Shown: positions 40,604 through 49,168 of the stretch, in pieces
Position numbering within the stretch: position 1 is the stretch's first letter
Layout of the letters: each line of letters starts with the position of its first letter
Assembly (NCBI RefSeq): GCF_014196305.1
Contig: NZ_JACIDJ010000002.1
Span: 620,001-684,000 of the forward strand
Source of the DNA: Roseococcus suduntuyensis
GTDB taxonomy: Bacteria; Pseudomonadota; Alphaproteobacteria; Acetobacterales; Acetobacteraceae
DNA length: 64,000 nt
Reading direction: 5' to 3'
Made by a program: the position numbers and the translations under genes
Notes under the pieces: model-generated
The model's input: only the letters and a program-made list of their open reading frames with translations
The model's database searches: none
What the model was told of the DNA's origin: nothing

Positions 40604-42183
40604 TAGCGGGGCCGGATGTCCTGGGCGCGCGTCAGCTCATCGGCGCGGGCCTCGTGTTGCAGCGTGTTCCGCATCGCCCAGATGTTGGTCTGGATGTGGA
40701 TGGGGATGATGCCCACGTCGTCGAGCGCGATGCGCTGCGCTTCCTGCAGGATGACCTCGCGGCGCGCGTCGTCGATCTCGACCAGCGCGGCCTCCAGGCG
40801 GCGGTCCACCTCGGGGTTGCTGTAGCGGCCGCGGTTGGACGCGCCCCAGCCGCGGTCACGGTTGGCGGTGGCCAGGATGTTGCGGACGGGGTGCGAACCC
40901 TCGGGGTTGGAGCCCCAGCCGATCAGGAAGGCCGAGAATTCCTGGCGCCCGGCGCGGCCCACGAAGGTGGTCCAGGGCTGCGCCTCGACCGTGGTCCGCA
41001 CGCCGATGCGCGTCCACATCTGGCCCACCGCCTGCACGATGCGGCCGTCATTCGGGTAGCGGTTGTTGGGGCCGTGCAGGGTGATGCGGAAGCCCTCGGG
41101 GAATCCCGCCTCGGCCAGCAGGGCACGGGCGCGCGCGGCGTCCGGCGCCGGCGGCGCGAAGTTCGGGATGTGCGAGAAGACGCCCGGCGGCAGGAACTGC
41201 GCCGACGGCGTGGCCGAGCCTTCCATGACGCGGTTCGCGATGGCCGGGCGGTCGATGGCGATGGACAGCGCCTGGCGCACCCGCAGGTCGCGCAGCGGGT
41301 TGCGCGCGATGGGCTGGCCATTGTTGTCGGTGACGAAGGGCGAGGCATCCTCGCGCATGTGGTCGAGGCCGAGGAAGATCAGCCGCAGACCCACCTTCTC
41401 GCTGACCGCGAGGCGGCGGTCGCCGCGGACGCGCGCGAGGTCGGGCGTGGGAACCTGGTCGATGAAGTCCACATCGCCCGAGAGCAGCGCGGCCGTGCGC
41501 GCGCCACCATTGGTGATCATGCGGTAGTTCACCGTGGCCCAGGCCGGGCGGGTGCCGAAATAGCTGTCATTGCGGGCGAATTCGATGCGGTCGCCCATGG
41601 TGTGGCTGACCACGCGGAAGGGCCCGGTGCCGATGGCGGCGACGCCGCTGTTGAACTGCTCCGTGGTCGCGTTCTCGTGCGTCTCGCGGTCCAGGATGAA
41701 GATGTTCGTCATGTCCTGCGGCAGCAGGGGCGAGGGGTTCTGCGTGGTGATGCGCAGCGTGTGGCTGTCCACCACCTCCACATTCGTGATCGGCCGCACG
41801 AAGGCCGCGAAGGAGGAGGGGCTGTTGGGCACGTTGGGCACGCGCCGGAAGGTGAAGGCCACGTCTTCCGCGGTGAAGGGGTTGCCGTTGTGGAAGGTGA
41901 CGCCGCGGCGCAGGCGGAATTCCCACACATTGGGCTCGATCGCGCGCCAGCTTTCCGCGAGGCCGGGCTGCATCCGCGCGTCGCCATCGGTGTTGATCAG
42001 CCGGTCGAAGATCATGCCGGCGGCGGCGTTGTTGGGGGAGAGCTGGTGGTAGTGCGGGTCGAGCGAGGTGACCGGGGCGCCCACCGCCATGTTCAGGTTC
42101 TGCGCTTGCGCCCCATGGGCCGCCAACGCCATCGCGGCGCCCATCACGGCGCCGGCGGCCAGCTTGCGGCCGCGCATCTTCAT
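40603..42183 (-). CDS. ABC transporter substrate-binding protein, SBP_bac_5 (DppA/OppA type)
   Basis: 526 residues; periplasmic receptor of the importer. A basic N-terminus MKMRGRKLAAG leads a signal peptide ending near AHGAQA. LDPHYHQLSPNNAAAGMIFD and LAESWRAIEPNVWEFRLRRG followed by VTFHNGNPFTAEDVAFT are the standard family 5 motifs. A second ATG two codons upstream (42189) has GAGG only 2 bases away, whereas 42183 has it at 8 bases, so 42183 is preferred. The ligand (di- or oligopeptide, glutathione or other) cannot be read from the sequence. First gene of the operon, divergent from the PBP1A gene. Confidence 0.92.
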   Translation of the reverse strand: MKMRGRKLAAGAVMGAAMALAAHGAQAQNLNMAVGAPVTSLDPHYHQLSPNNAAAGMIFDRLINTDGDARMQPGLAESWRAIEPNVWEFRLRRGVTFHNGNPFTAEDVAFTFRRVPNVPNSPSSFAAFVRPITNVEVVDSHTLRITTQNPSPLLPQDMTNIFILDRETHENATTEQFNSGVAAIGTGPFRVVSHTMGDRIEFARNDSYFGTRPAWATVNYRMITNGGARTAALLSGDVDFIDQVPTPDLARVRGDRRLAVSEKVGLRLIFLGLDHMREDASPFVTDNNGQPIARNPLRDLRVRQALSIAIDRPAIANRVMEGSATPSAQFLPPGVFSHIPNFAPPAPDAARARALLAEAGFPEGFRITLHGPNNRYPNDGRIVQAVGQMWTRIGVRTTVEAQPWTTFVGRAGRQEFSAFLIGWGSNPEGSHPVRNILATANRDRGWGASNRGRYSNPEVDRRLEAALVEIDDARREVILQEAQRIALDDVGIIPIHIQTNIWAMRNTLQHEARADELTRAQDIRPR

Positions 42184-42290
42184 TGCCATTGCCTCTTCCC
42201 CACTCAGTTCCAGGCGGCAGGGCTTAGCAGCATCGGCGCGGGGCTGGCCAGATACGTTTCGCCATATTGCAGCGCGATATTCCCCGCCCG

Positions 42291-42319
42291 CTGCAACCCA
42301 GGCCCCGCCATGCTATATA
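42291..42319 (+). promoter_or_regulatory. Candidate promoter for the PBP1A gene, possibly leaderless
   Basis: TATATA (42314-42319) has a weak -35 CTGCAA (42291-42296) 17 bases upstream. The ATG begins at 42326, 6 bases after the -10, which would place the transcription start at or next to the start codon. The only Shine-Dalgarno-like sequence is AGGTG at 42319-42323, too close to the ATG. Confidence 0.4.
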
Positions 42320-42325
42320 GGTGTC

Positions 42326-44914
42326 ATGACCGATAACGTTACGCCTCCGACCCGGCTCGCTGTGGAGTCAAAGCCGGCCGCCGGCCGCACGCGCACGCGC
42401 CAAGCTTCCCCGAAGGCGGCGCCCAAGGCAGCACCGCGCCGCCGCTTCCGGCTGTTCGGCGGCTTGCTGCGGACCCTCTTCGTCGTGGCGGTGGCCGGCT
42501 CGCTGGCGGGTGGTGTCGCGGCATATGGCGTGTATCGCCAGGTCGAGGCGGACCTGCCCGACTACCGCTGGCTCGCCGATTATTCCCCCCCGCAGATGAG
42601 CCGCATCTTCGCGACCGACAGCCGGCTGATGGCGGAGCTGGCAGCCGAGCGCCGGGTCTTCGTCCCCATCGAGGCGATTCCGCGGCAGCTCCAGCAGGCC
42701 TTCATCTCGGCCGAGGACCAGAATTTCGAGACGCATTTCGGCGTGGACCCCATGGCCCTGGCCCGCGCCGTGGTGATGAACGTGGAGAACTACCTGGGCG
42801 GGCGGCGGATGCTGGGCGCCTCCACCATCACCCAGCAGGTCGCGAAGAACATGCTGGTGGGTTCCGACCGCACCATCCTGCGCAAGGTGCGCGAGGCGCT
42901 GCTGGCCATCCGGCTGGAGAATGCGCTGCCCAAGTCGCGCATCCTGGAGATCTACCTCAACGAGATCTTCCTGGGCGCCCAGGCCTATGGCGTGGCCGCC
43001 GCCGCCCAGGCCTATTTCGACAAGGCGCTGGACGACCTGACGCTGAGCGAGATGGCCTTCCTGGCCGCGCTGCCCAAGGCGCCCAACAACTACAACCCGC
43101 TGCGCTTCCCCGAGCAGGCACGCATCCGCCGCGACTGGGTGCTGGGCCGCATGCTGGCCGATGGCGCCATCACGCAGGAACAGCACGACACCGCCCGCGC
43201 CGAGCCCATCCAGGCCCGCCCCACCCGCCGGCCGGAGGTGGTGCCGGTGGGCCAGCACTTCACCGAGGAGGTGCGGCGCGAGCTGCTGAGCCGCTTCGGC
43301 GCCGACCGCACCCAGGGCGGCGGCCTCGTGGTCCGCACCAGCCTCGACCCGGAATTGCAGGCCGCGACCGAGACGGCCCTTCGCACCCACCTGCTGGACT
43401 ATGACCGCAGGCGCGGCGGCTGGCGCGGCCCCGTGACCAACATCGCGCACGGCCCGACCGAATGGCTGCCCGCCCTGGAAGCGACCCCCCGCCCCCCCGG
43501 CATGGAGCGCGCCTGGCGCCACGCCGTGGTGCTGGAGGTGGCGGATCGCGAAGCCCGGTTGGGCTGGTTCGAACGCGCCCAGCCGCGCGCCCCGGCCGAG
43601 CCGCGCACGGGCCGGCTGTTCCTCGACGAACTTTCCTGGGCGCGTCCCGTCATCGCGGGCGCGGGCGGGCAGCCAGCGCGCCTCGGCCCCGCGCCGCGCC
43701 GCATGTCCGACGTGCTGAACCCCGGCGATGTCGTGATGGTGGAACTGGAGGAGGCGCGCCCCGCCCAGGGCCGCACCCCCGCCCGGCCCGAGCGCCTGGG
43801 CCTGCGTCAGGCGCCCGAGGTGGAAGGCGCCGTCGTGGCGCTGGACCCCAATACGGGCCGCGTGCTGGCCATGGCGGGCGGGTGGAGCTTTGAACGGTCC
43901 TGGTTCAACCGCGCGACGCAGGCGATGCGCCAGCCCGGCTCCTCCTTCAAGCCCTTCGTCTTCCTGCCGGCGCTGGAGGCGGGCATCCCGCCCAACCAGC
44001 GCTATCTCGACGCCGAGATCGAGGTGCCGACCGGTGCCGGCGTCTGGCGCCCCGGCAACGCCGATGGCCGTGTCATGGGCTACATGTCCATGCGCCGCGC
44101 CCTGGAACTCAGCCGCAACCTCGCCACCGTGCGCGTGGCGCAGGAGGTGGGGATTGACCGCGTGGCCGAGGTGGCCAACCGCTTCGGCGTGATCGAGAAC
44201 ATGCCGCACTTCCTGGCGATGAGCCTGGGTGCCGGCGAGACCACCGTGCTGCGCCAGGCTGCCGCTTACGCCAGCTTCGTCAATGGCGGCCGGCGCGTGG
44301 AGCCCAGCTTCATCGACAGCGTGCAGGACGCGCGCGGCCGCGTGCTGTGGCGCACCCAGGCGCGGGAATGCGTGGGCTGCGAGGCGGGGCCCGAATCCGG
44401 CCCGCCGCAGCTCTCCGACAACCGCCGCGCCATCGTGGACCCGATCGCGGCCTATCAGATCACCTCCATCCTGCAGGGCGCGGTGCAGCGCGGCACCGGC
44501 GGGCGGGCGGCCACGGGGCTGAACCGGCCCATCGCCGGCAAGACCGGCACCACCAATGATTTCCAGGACGCCTGGTTCGTCGGCTACACGCCCGACATCG
44601 TGATCGCGGTCTGGGTGGGCTATGACGAGCCGCGCACGCTGCGCCGCGCGGGCGAGGCGGGCGGCGATGTGGGCGGCGGGCGCCTGGCCGCCCCCATCTT
44701 CCGCGACGTGCTGGCCGCGGCCCTCGGCGACAGCCCGCCCGTGCCCTTCCGCGCGCCGCCGGGCGTCGCCTTGGTGCGGCTGCAGCACGACACGGGCCAG
44801 ACCATCATCGAGGCCTTCCGCCCCGGCACCGAGAACGCGGCGCGCGACCCCACCGAGGTCTCGGGCATCGGCGCGGCGGAGCGCGTGGACAGCGGGCTGG
44901 GCGGGTTGTATTGA
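42326..44914 (+). CDS. mrcA: Bifunctional penicillin-binding protein 1A
   Basis: 862 residues; class A enzyme that polymerises and cross-links peptidoglycan during growth. A Lys/Arg-rich cytoplasmic tail of about 45 residues precedes one transmembrane segment (LLRTLFVVAVAGSLAGGVAA). The GT51 domain holds the catalytic Glu in SAEDQNFETHFGVD near 130 and GASTITQQVAKNML. An OB-like insertion follows, then the transpeptidase domain with QPGSSFKPF (Ser near 539), SRN in LELSRNLATV, and AGKTGTTND near 737. The ATG at 42326 gives a normal N-terminus; longer frames overlap the divergent gene. It is followed 6 bases later by prfB. Confidence 0.95.
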   Translation: MTDNVTPPTRLAVESKPAAGRTRTRQASPKAAPKAAPRRRFRLFGGLLRTLFVVAVAGSLAGGVAAYGVYRQVEADLPDYRWLADYSPPQMSRIFATDSRLMAELAAERRVFVPIEAIPRQLQQAFISAEDQNFETHFGVDPMALARAVVMNVENYLGGRRMLGASTITQQVAKNMLVGSDRTILRKVREALLAIRLENALPKSRILEIYLNEIFLGAQAYGVAAAAQAYFDKALDDLTLSEMAFLAALPKAPNNYNPLRFPEQARIRRDWVLGRMLADGAITQEQHDTARAEPIQARPTRRPEVVPVGQHFTEEVRRELLSRFGADRTQGGGLVVRTSLDPELQAATETALRTHLLDYDRRRGGWRGPVTNIAHGPTEWLPALEATPRPPGMERAWRHAVVLEVADREARLGWFERAQPRAPAEPRTGRLFLDELSWARPVIAGAGGQPARLGPAPRRMSDVLNPGDVVMVELEEARPAQGRTPARPERLGLRQAPEVEGAVVALDPNTGRVLAMAGGWSFERSWFNRATQAMRQPGSSFKPFVFLPALEAGIPPNQRYLDAEIEVPTGAGVWRPGNADGRVMGYMSMRRALELSRNLATVRVAQEVGIDRVAEVANRFGVIENMPHFLAMSLGAGETTVLRQAAAYASFVNGGRRVEPSFIDSVQDARGRVLWRTQARECVGCEAGPESGPPQLSDNRRAIVDPIAAYQITSILQGAVQRGTGGRAATGLNRPIAGKTGTTNDFQDAWFVGYTPDIVIAVWVGYDEPRTLRRAGEAGGDVGGGRLAAPIFRDVLAAALGDSPPVPFRAPPGVALVRLQHDTGQTIIEAFRPGTENAARDPTEVSGIGAAERVDSGLGGLY

Positions 44915-44920
44915 TCCGCC

Positions 44921-46052
44921 ATGCGCGCTGATGCCACACAATTGCACGAGCAGATCACGGCCTCCGTGTCCCTGCTGAGGAGGCATCTTTGACTGGGATG
45001 CCGCAACCGCCCGCCTCGCCGAGCTGAACGCCCGGGCCGAGGACCCCGACCTTTGGAACAAGCCCGAAGCCGCGCAGGCCGTGATGCGCGAGCGCGGGCG
45101 CCTGGCCGACCAGGTGGAGGGCGTCCAGCGCCTCGAACAATCCGTCAGCGACGCGATGGAGCTGATCGAGATGGCCGAGGCGGAGAATGACACCGCCACC
45201 GCCGACACGCTGGTCGAGGACCTCAAGACCTTCGCCGCCGAGGCCAAGCGCCGCGAGATCGAGAGCCTGCTCTCCGGCGAGGCCGACCAGAATGATTGCT
45301 ATGTCGAGGTGAATGCCGGCGCCGGCGGCACCGAGGCGCAGGATTGGGCCGAGATGCTGATGCGCATGTACATGCGCTGGGCCGAGGCGCGCGGCTACAA
45401 GGTGTCCATCACCGAGCAGTCCGAGGGCGAGCAGGCCGGCATCAAGTCCGTGACGCTGCAGGTCACGGGCCCCAACGCCTATGGCTGGATGAAGACCGAG
45501 ACGGGGGTGCACCGGCTGGTGCGCATCTCGCCCTTCGACGCGGCGGCGCGGCGCCAGACCAGCTTCGCCAGCGTCTATGTCTATCCGGTGGTGGACGACA
45601 AGATCGAGATCGAGATCAACCCGGCCGACATCAAGACCGACACCTTCCGCGCCTCCGGCGCCGGCGGGCAGCACGTGAACAAGACGGACAGCGGCGTGCG
45701 CTTCACCCATTTGCCCACGGGCATCGTGGCGGCCTCGACCCAGGACCGCAGCCAGCACAAGAACCGCGTGATCGCGATGAACATGCTGAAGGCGCGGCTC
45801 TACGAGCTGGAACTCAAGAAGCGCGAAGCCATCAGCGACGCGGCCGAAGCGAGCAAGACCGATATCGGCTGGGGCCACCAGATCCGCAGCTACGTCTTGC
45901 AGCCGTACCAGATGGTGAAGGACCTCCGCACCGGCGTGGAAAAGGGCAACCCCGCCGCCGTGCTGGATGGCGAGCTGGATGAGTTCATGGCCGCCGCCCT
46001 GGCGCAGCGCGTCGGTGCGACGCGCAGCGAGGCGAGTGCCAACTCGCAATGA
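44921..46052 (+). CDS. prfB: Peptide chain release factor 2, with programmed +1 frameshift
   Basis: RF2 recognises UGA and UAA. The first 23 codons from ATG 44921 end in CTT TGA C; reading continues in the +1 frame from GAC at 44991 with [17 protein letters not shown], giving about 376 residues. The codon-recognition tripeptide SPF is seen in [12 protein letters not shown], and the catalytic GGQ in [16 protein letters not shown] near residue 249. The +1 frame also has a downstream Met at 45081, but starting there would delete domain 1, so the frameshifted start is used. It lies 6 bases after the PBP1A stop. Confidence 0.95.
44978..44993 (+). promoter_or_regulatory. prfB programmed frameshift site
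   Basis: AGGAGGCATCTTTGAC matches the classic RF2 recoding element: an internal Shine-Dalgarno (AGGAGG, 44978-44983), one CAT codon, then slippery CTT followed by the in-frame TGA (44990-44992) and C. When RF2 is scarce the TGA is read slowly and the ribosome slips +1, so RF2 regulates its own synthesis. Confidence 0.95.
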
Positions 46053-46077
46053 GGGCCGCGCCTTGAGCGGCGGGTCC

Positions 46078-46785
46078 ATGAAATGGCTGCGTGCCCCCGC
46101 CCGCCTGGCGGATGGGCTGCGCGTCTATGCCATCGGTGACGTGCATGGCTGCGCCGACAAGCTGCGCGCGCTGCACGCCGCCATCCGCGACGACCTCAAG
46201 GCACACCCCACGCGCGGCGCCACCCTCGTGCACCTGGGCGACTACATTGACCGCGGGCCGGACAGCGCGGGCGTGGTCGAGGCGGCAATGGGCTTCGACG
46301 CCTGCCCGGTGGTGAACCTGATGGGCAACCATGAGGCGACGCTGCTGGCGGCGCTGGACGGCGACGCGCCGGCGGCCACCGACTGGATCTATTATGGCGG
46401 GCGGGAGGCACTGACCTCCTGGGGCATGGCCCCGCACGCCCCGCGCGAGAGCTGGGCCACGGGCATTCCCGCCGCGCACATCGCCTTCCTGCGCGGGCTC
46501 GCGCTTCGGCACCGCATCGGCCCCTATTTCTTCGCCCATGCCGGCATCCGCCCCGGGGTGGCGCTGGAAGACCAGGCGCCCGACGACCTGATCCGCATCC
46601 GCGGCGCCTTCCTCAACAGCGAGGCCGACCACGGCGTCATCGTGGTGCATGGCCACACCCCCGTGCGCGAGCGCGAGGCCGATCTGCGCGAAAACCGCAT
46701 CAACCTCGACACCGGCGCCGTCTTCGGCGGGCCGCTGACCTGCGGCGTGTTCGAGGAAGACCGGGTGGGCCTACTCACTGCCTAG
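46078..46785 (+). CDS. PPP-family serine/threonine phosphatase / metallophosphoesterase
   Basis: 235 residues. The three PPP signature blocks are AIGDVHGCADKL near 18-29, HLGDYIDRGPDS near 52-63 and LMGNHEATLL near 82, which place Asp, His and Asn at a two-metal centre; FFAHAGIRPG and VVHGHTPV complete it. Substrate may be a phosphoprotein or a diadenosine polyphosphate. The ATG at 46078 was chosen; an in-frame TTG at 46063 is possible. The stop overlaps the stop of the convergent acyl-CoA synthetase gene within a CTAG. Confidence 0.88.
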   Translation: MKWLRAPARLADGLRVYAIGDVHGCADKLRALHAAIRDDLKAHPTRGATLVHLGDYIDRGPDSAGVVEAAMGFDACPVVNLMGNHEATLLAALDGDAPAATDWIYYGGREALTSWGMAPHAPRESWATGIPAAHIAFLRGLALRHRIGPYFFAHAGIRPGVALEDQAPDDLIRIRGAFLNSEADHGVIVVHGHTPVREREADLRENRINLDTGAVFGGPLTCGVFEEDRVGLLTA

Positions 46786-48395
46786 ACGGCTTGGCGCAGC
46801 ACATGCTTCTGGATCTTGCCCGTGCTGGTCTTGGGCAGTTCCTGGAACACCACGCGCTTGGGCACCTTGAAGCCGGGCAGAATGGTGCGGCAATGGGCGG
46901 TCAATTCCGCCTCGCTCGCCTCCATCCCCGGCTTGAGTTCGACGAAGGCGCAGGGCACCTCGCCCCATTTCTCGTCAGGCTGCGCCACCACGGCGGCCAC
47001 GGCCACGGATGGGTGCTTGTAGAGCGCGTCCTCCACCTCGATGCTGCTGATGTTCTCGCCGCCCGAGATGATGATGTCCTTCGAGCGGTCGCGCAGCTGG
47101 ATGTAGCCATCGGGGTACTTCACCGCGAGGTCGCCCGAATGGAACCAGCCGCCGGCGAAGGCCTTCTGCGTGGCGTCCGGATCCTTGAGGTAGCCCTTCA
47201 TCACCACATTGCCGCGGAACATCACCTCGCCCATCGTCGCGCCATCGGCGGGCACGGGCGTCATGGTCTCGGGGTCCATCACCTCCAGCCCCTCCAGCGG
47301 CACGTAGCGCACGCCCTGGCGGGCCATCAGGCGCGCCTGTTCCGGGGCGGGCAGCGCATCCCATTCACCGTGCCATTCATTCGTGACGGCGGGGCCATAG
47401 ACCTCGGTCAGCCCATAGACGTGCAGCACACCGAAACCCGCCTGCTTCATGGCGGCCAGCACCGCCTCGGGCGGGGGCGCGCCGGCGACGACGAAGGTGA
47501 CGGGGCCGGGCAGATGGCGTTGCTCCTTCTCGGGCGTCTGCAACAGCGCGCTCATCACGATGGGCGCGCCGCACATGTGGGTGACGCCCTCGCCCGCGAT
47601 CAGCGACCACATGACGGGCCCGCGCACGGCGCGCAGGCAGACATGGGTGCCGGCCATGGCGGTGATGGTCCAGGGGAAGCACCAGCCATTGCAGTGGAAC
47701 ATGGGCAGCGTCCAGAGATAGACCGGATGCCGCGCCATCCCCGCCGCCAGCACATTGCCCACCGCCAGCAGATGCGCGCCGCGGTGGTGATAGACCACGC
47801 CCTTCGGTTTTCCAGTTGTGCCGGAGGTGTAGTTCAACGCGATGGCGTCCCACTCATCCCGCGGCAGGGGCCAGGCGAAGCCCGGGTCGCCTTGGCGGAG
47901 GAATTCCTCGTAATCCTGCGCGCCCAGGGTTTCGTGGGAAGGCGCCTCGCGGTCCTCCACCTCGATGATCGTGGGCTTCACGCGGCATTGCGCGAGGGCC
48001 GCGCACACCACCGGCACCCATTCGCGGTCCAGGATCAGCGCGCGGGCTTCGCCATGGTCCAGGATGTAGGCGATGGTCGCGGCATCGAGCCGCGTGTTGA
48101 TGGTGTTCAGCACGCAGCCCGCCATGGCCACGCCGAAATGCGCCTCGACCATTTCCGGGATATTGGGCAGCAGCACCGCCACCGTGTCGCCGCGCCCGAG
48201 GCCCAGCTTCGTCAGCGCATGGGCCAGGCGCACGCAGCGTTCGCGCAATTCGCGATAGCTGCGGCGCGTGCCGCCATAGGCGACGGCCACATGGTCAGGG
48301 AAGGTCGTGGCCGTGCGTTCCAGGAACAGCAGCGGCGTCAGCGGCTGGTGGTTGGCGTCCTGGCGGGGAAGGGCGTCGTAGTCGGCGGCGGCCAT
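46782..48395 (-). CDS. AMP-dependent acyl-CoA synthetase
   Basis: 537 residues; ANL-superfamily enzyme that activates a carboxylic acid as acyl-AMP and transfers it to CoA. The P-loop LNYTSGTTGKPKGVVYHHRG lies near 176-195; GLTEVYGPAV, WFHSGDLAVKYPDGYIQLRD and RSKDIIISGGENISSIEVED are motifs A5 to A8; the catalytic Lys is in TSTGKIQKHVL at the end. It most resembles medium/long-chain or methylthiopropionate-type ligases (DmdB-like), but chain length cannot be read. The ATG at 48395 lies 2 bases after the enoyl-CoA hydratase stop; 48413 is an alternative start. Confidence 0.9.
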   Translation of the reverse strand: MAAADYDALPRQDANHQPLTPLLFLERTATTFPDHVAVAYGGTRRSYRELRERCVRLAHALTKLGLGRGDTVAVLLPNIPEMVEAHFGVAMAGCVLNTINTRLDAATIAYILDHGEARALILDREWVPVVCAALAQCRVKPTIIEVEDREAPSHETLGAQDYEEFLRQGDPGFAWPLPRDEWDAIALNYTSGTTGKPKGVVYHHRGAHLLAVGNVLAAGMARHPVYLWTLPMFHCNGWCFPWTITAMAGTHVCLRAVRGPVMWSLIAGEGVTHMCGAPIVMSALLQTPEKEQRHLPGPVTFVVAGAPPPEAVLAAMKQAGFGVLHVYGLTEVYGPAVTNEWHGEWDALPAPEQARLMARQGVRYVPLEGLEVMDPETMTPVPADGATMGEVMFRGNVVMKGYLKDPDATQKAFAGGWFHSGDLAVKYPDGYIQLRDRSKDIIISGGENISSIEVEDALYKHPSVAVAAVVAQPDEKWGEVPCAFVELKPGMEASEAELTAHCRTILPGFKVPKRVVFQELPKTSTGKIQKHVLRQAV

Positions 48396-48397
48396 GC

Positions 48398-49168
48398 TCA
48401 GCGATCCTGCCATGTGGGTTTGCGCTTTTCGAGGAAGGCGCCGATGCCCTCGGCGGCGTCGGCGGCCAGCATGTTGTCGACCATCACCTGCGAGGCGGTG
48501 GCGTAGGCCGCGTCCAGCGCGCATCCCTCCTGCGCGAGGAAGCCACGCTTGCCCATGCGGATGGTCAGCGCCGAGCGCGCGGCCACCTGCGCCGCCAGTT
48601 CCAGCGCCGCCGCCCGCGCGTCTTCCGCCACGCGGTTGACGAGGCCGAGCGCGCGCGCCTCCTCGGCACCCACCATGCGGCCGGTCAGCAGCATCTCCAT
48701 GGCCGCCTTGCGCGGCACGGCGCGCGAGAGCGCCACGGCGGGCGTCGAGCAGAACAGGCCGATATCCACGCCCGGCGTGCAGAAGCGCGCGGTGGGGCTG
48801 GCCACCGCCATGTCGCAGCTCGCGACTAGCTGGCAGCCGGCGGCCGTCGCCACCCCTTCCACGGCGCCAATCACCGGCACGGGGTGCTGCACCACCTGGC
48901 GCATCACCTGGCTGCACAGCGCCATGGTGCGCGCGAAGAACTCATGCCCGCCATCGGCGGCACCCCGCGCGGCGGTGAGTTCGCGCAGGTCATGCCCCGC
49001 GCAGAAGGCGGGGCCGTTGGCGGCGAGCACCACGCAGCGGGCATCCTCGGCCTCGCGCAGCGCATCGGCCAGGGCTTCGAGCATGGCGAGCGAGAGCGCG
49101 TTGCGCGCGGCCGGCCGGTCCAGCACCAGCAGCGCCACGCCGTCATTGCGCCGTTCGGTGGTGATCAT
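48398..49168 (-). CDS. Enoyl-CoA hydratase/isomerase family protein
   Basis: 256 residues; crotonase fold. The oxyanion-hole segments are AFCAGHDLRELTA near 54-66 and IGAVEGVATAAGCQLVASCD near 100-119; the position of the usual second catalytic Glu is occupied in TPGVDIGLFCSTP by a non-Glu residue, as in ECHDC3-like members, so the reaction may not be classical hydration. Middle gene of the operon: its start overlaps prpE by ATGA, and the synthetase begins just after its stop. Confidence 0.88.
   Translation of the reverse strand: MITTERRNDGVALLVLDRPAARNALSLAMLEALADALREAEDARCVVLAANGPAFCAGHDLRELTAARGAADGGHEFFARTMALCSQVMRQVVQHPVPVIGAVEGVATAAGCQLVASCDMAVASPTARFCTPGVDIGLFCSTPAVALSRAVPRKAAMEMLLTGRMVGAEEARALGLVNRVAEDARAAALELAAQVAARSALTIRMGKRGFLAQEGCALDAAYATASQVMVDNMLAADAAEGIGAFLEKRKPTWQDR

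Noticed and set aside
42368-45247. A 959-codon minus-strand frame over the PBP1A gene
   Set aside because: Shadow of the PBP1A gene; no motif, and the plus-strand product has all catalytic residues.
45081-46052. Short prfB starting at 45081
   Set aside because: The canonical frameshift element and the missing domain 1 lie directly upstream, so the gene starts at 44921.
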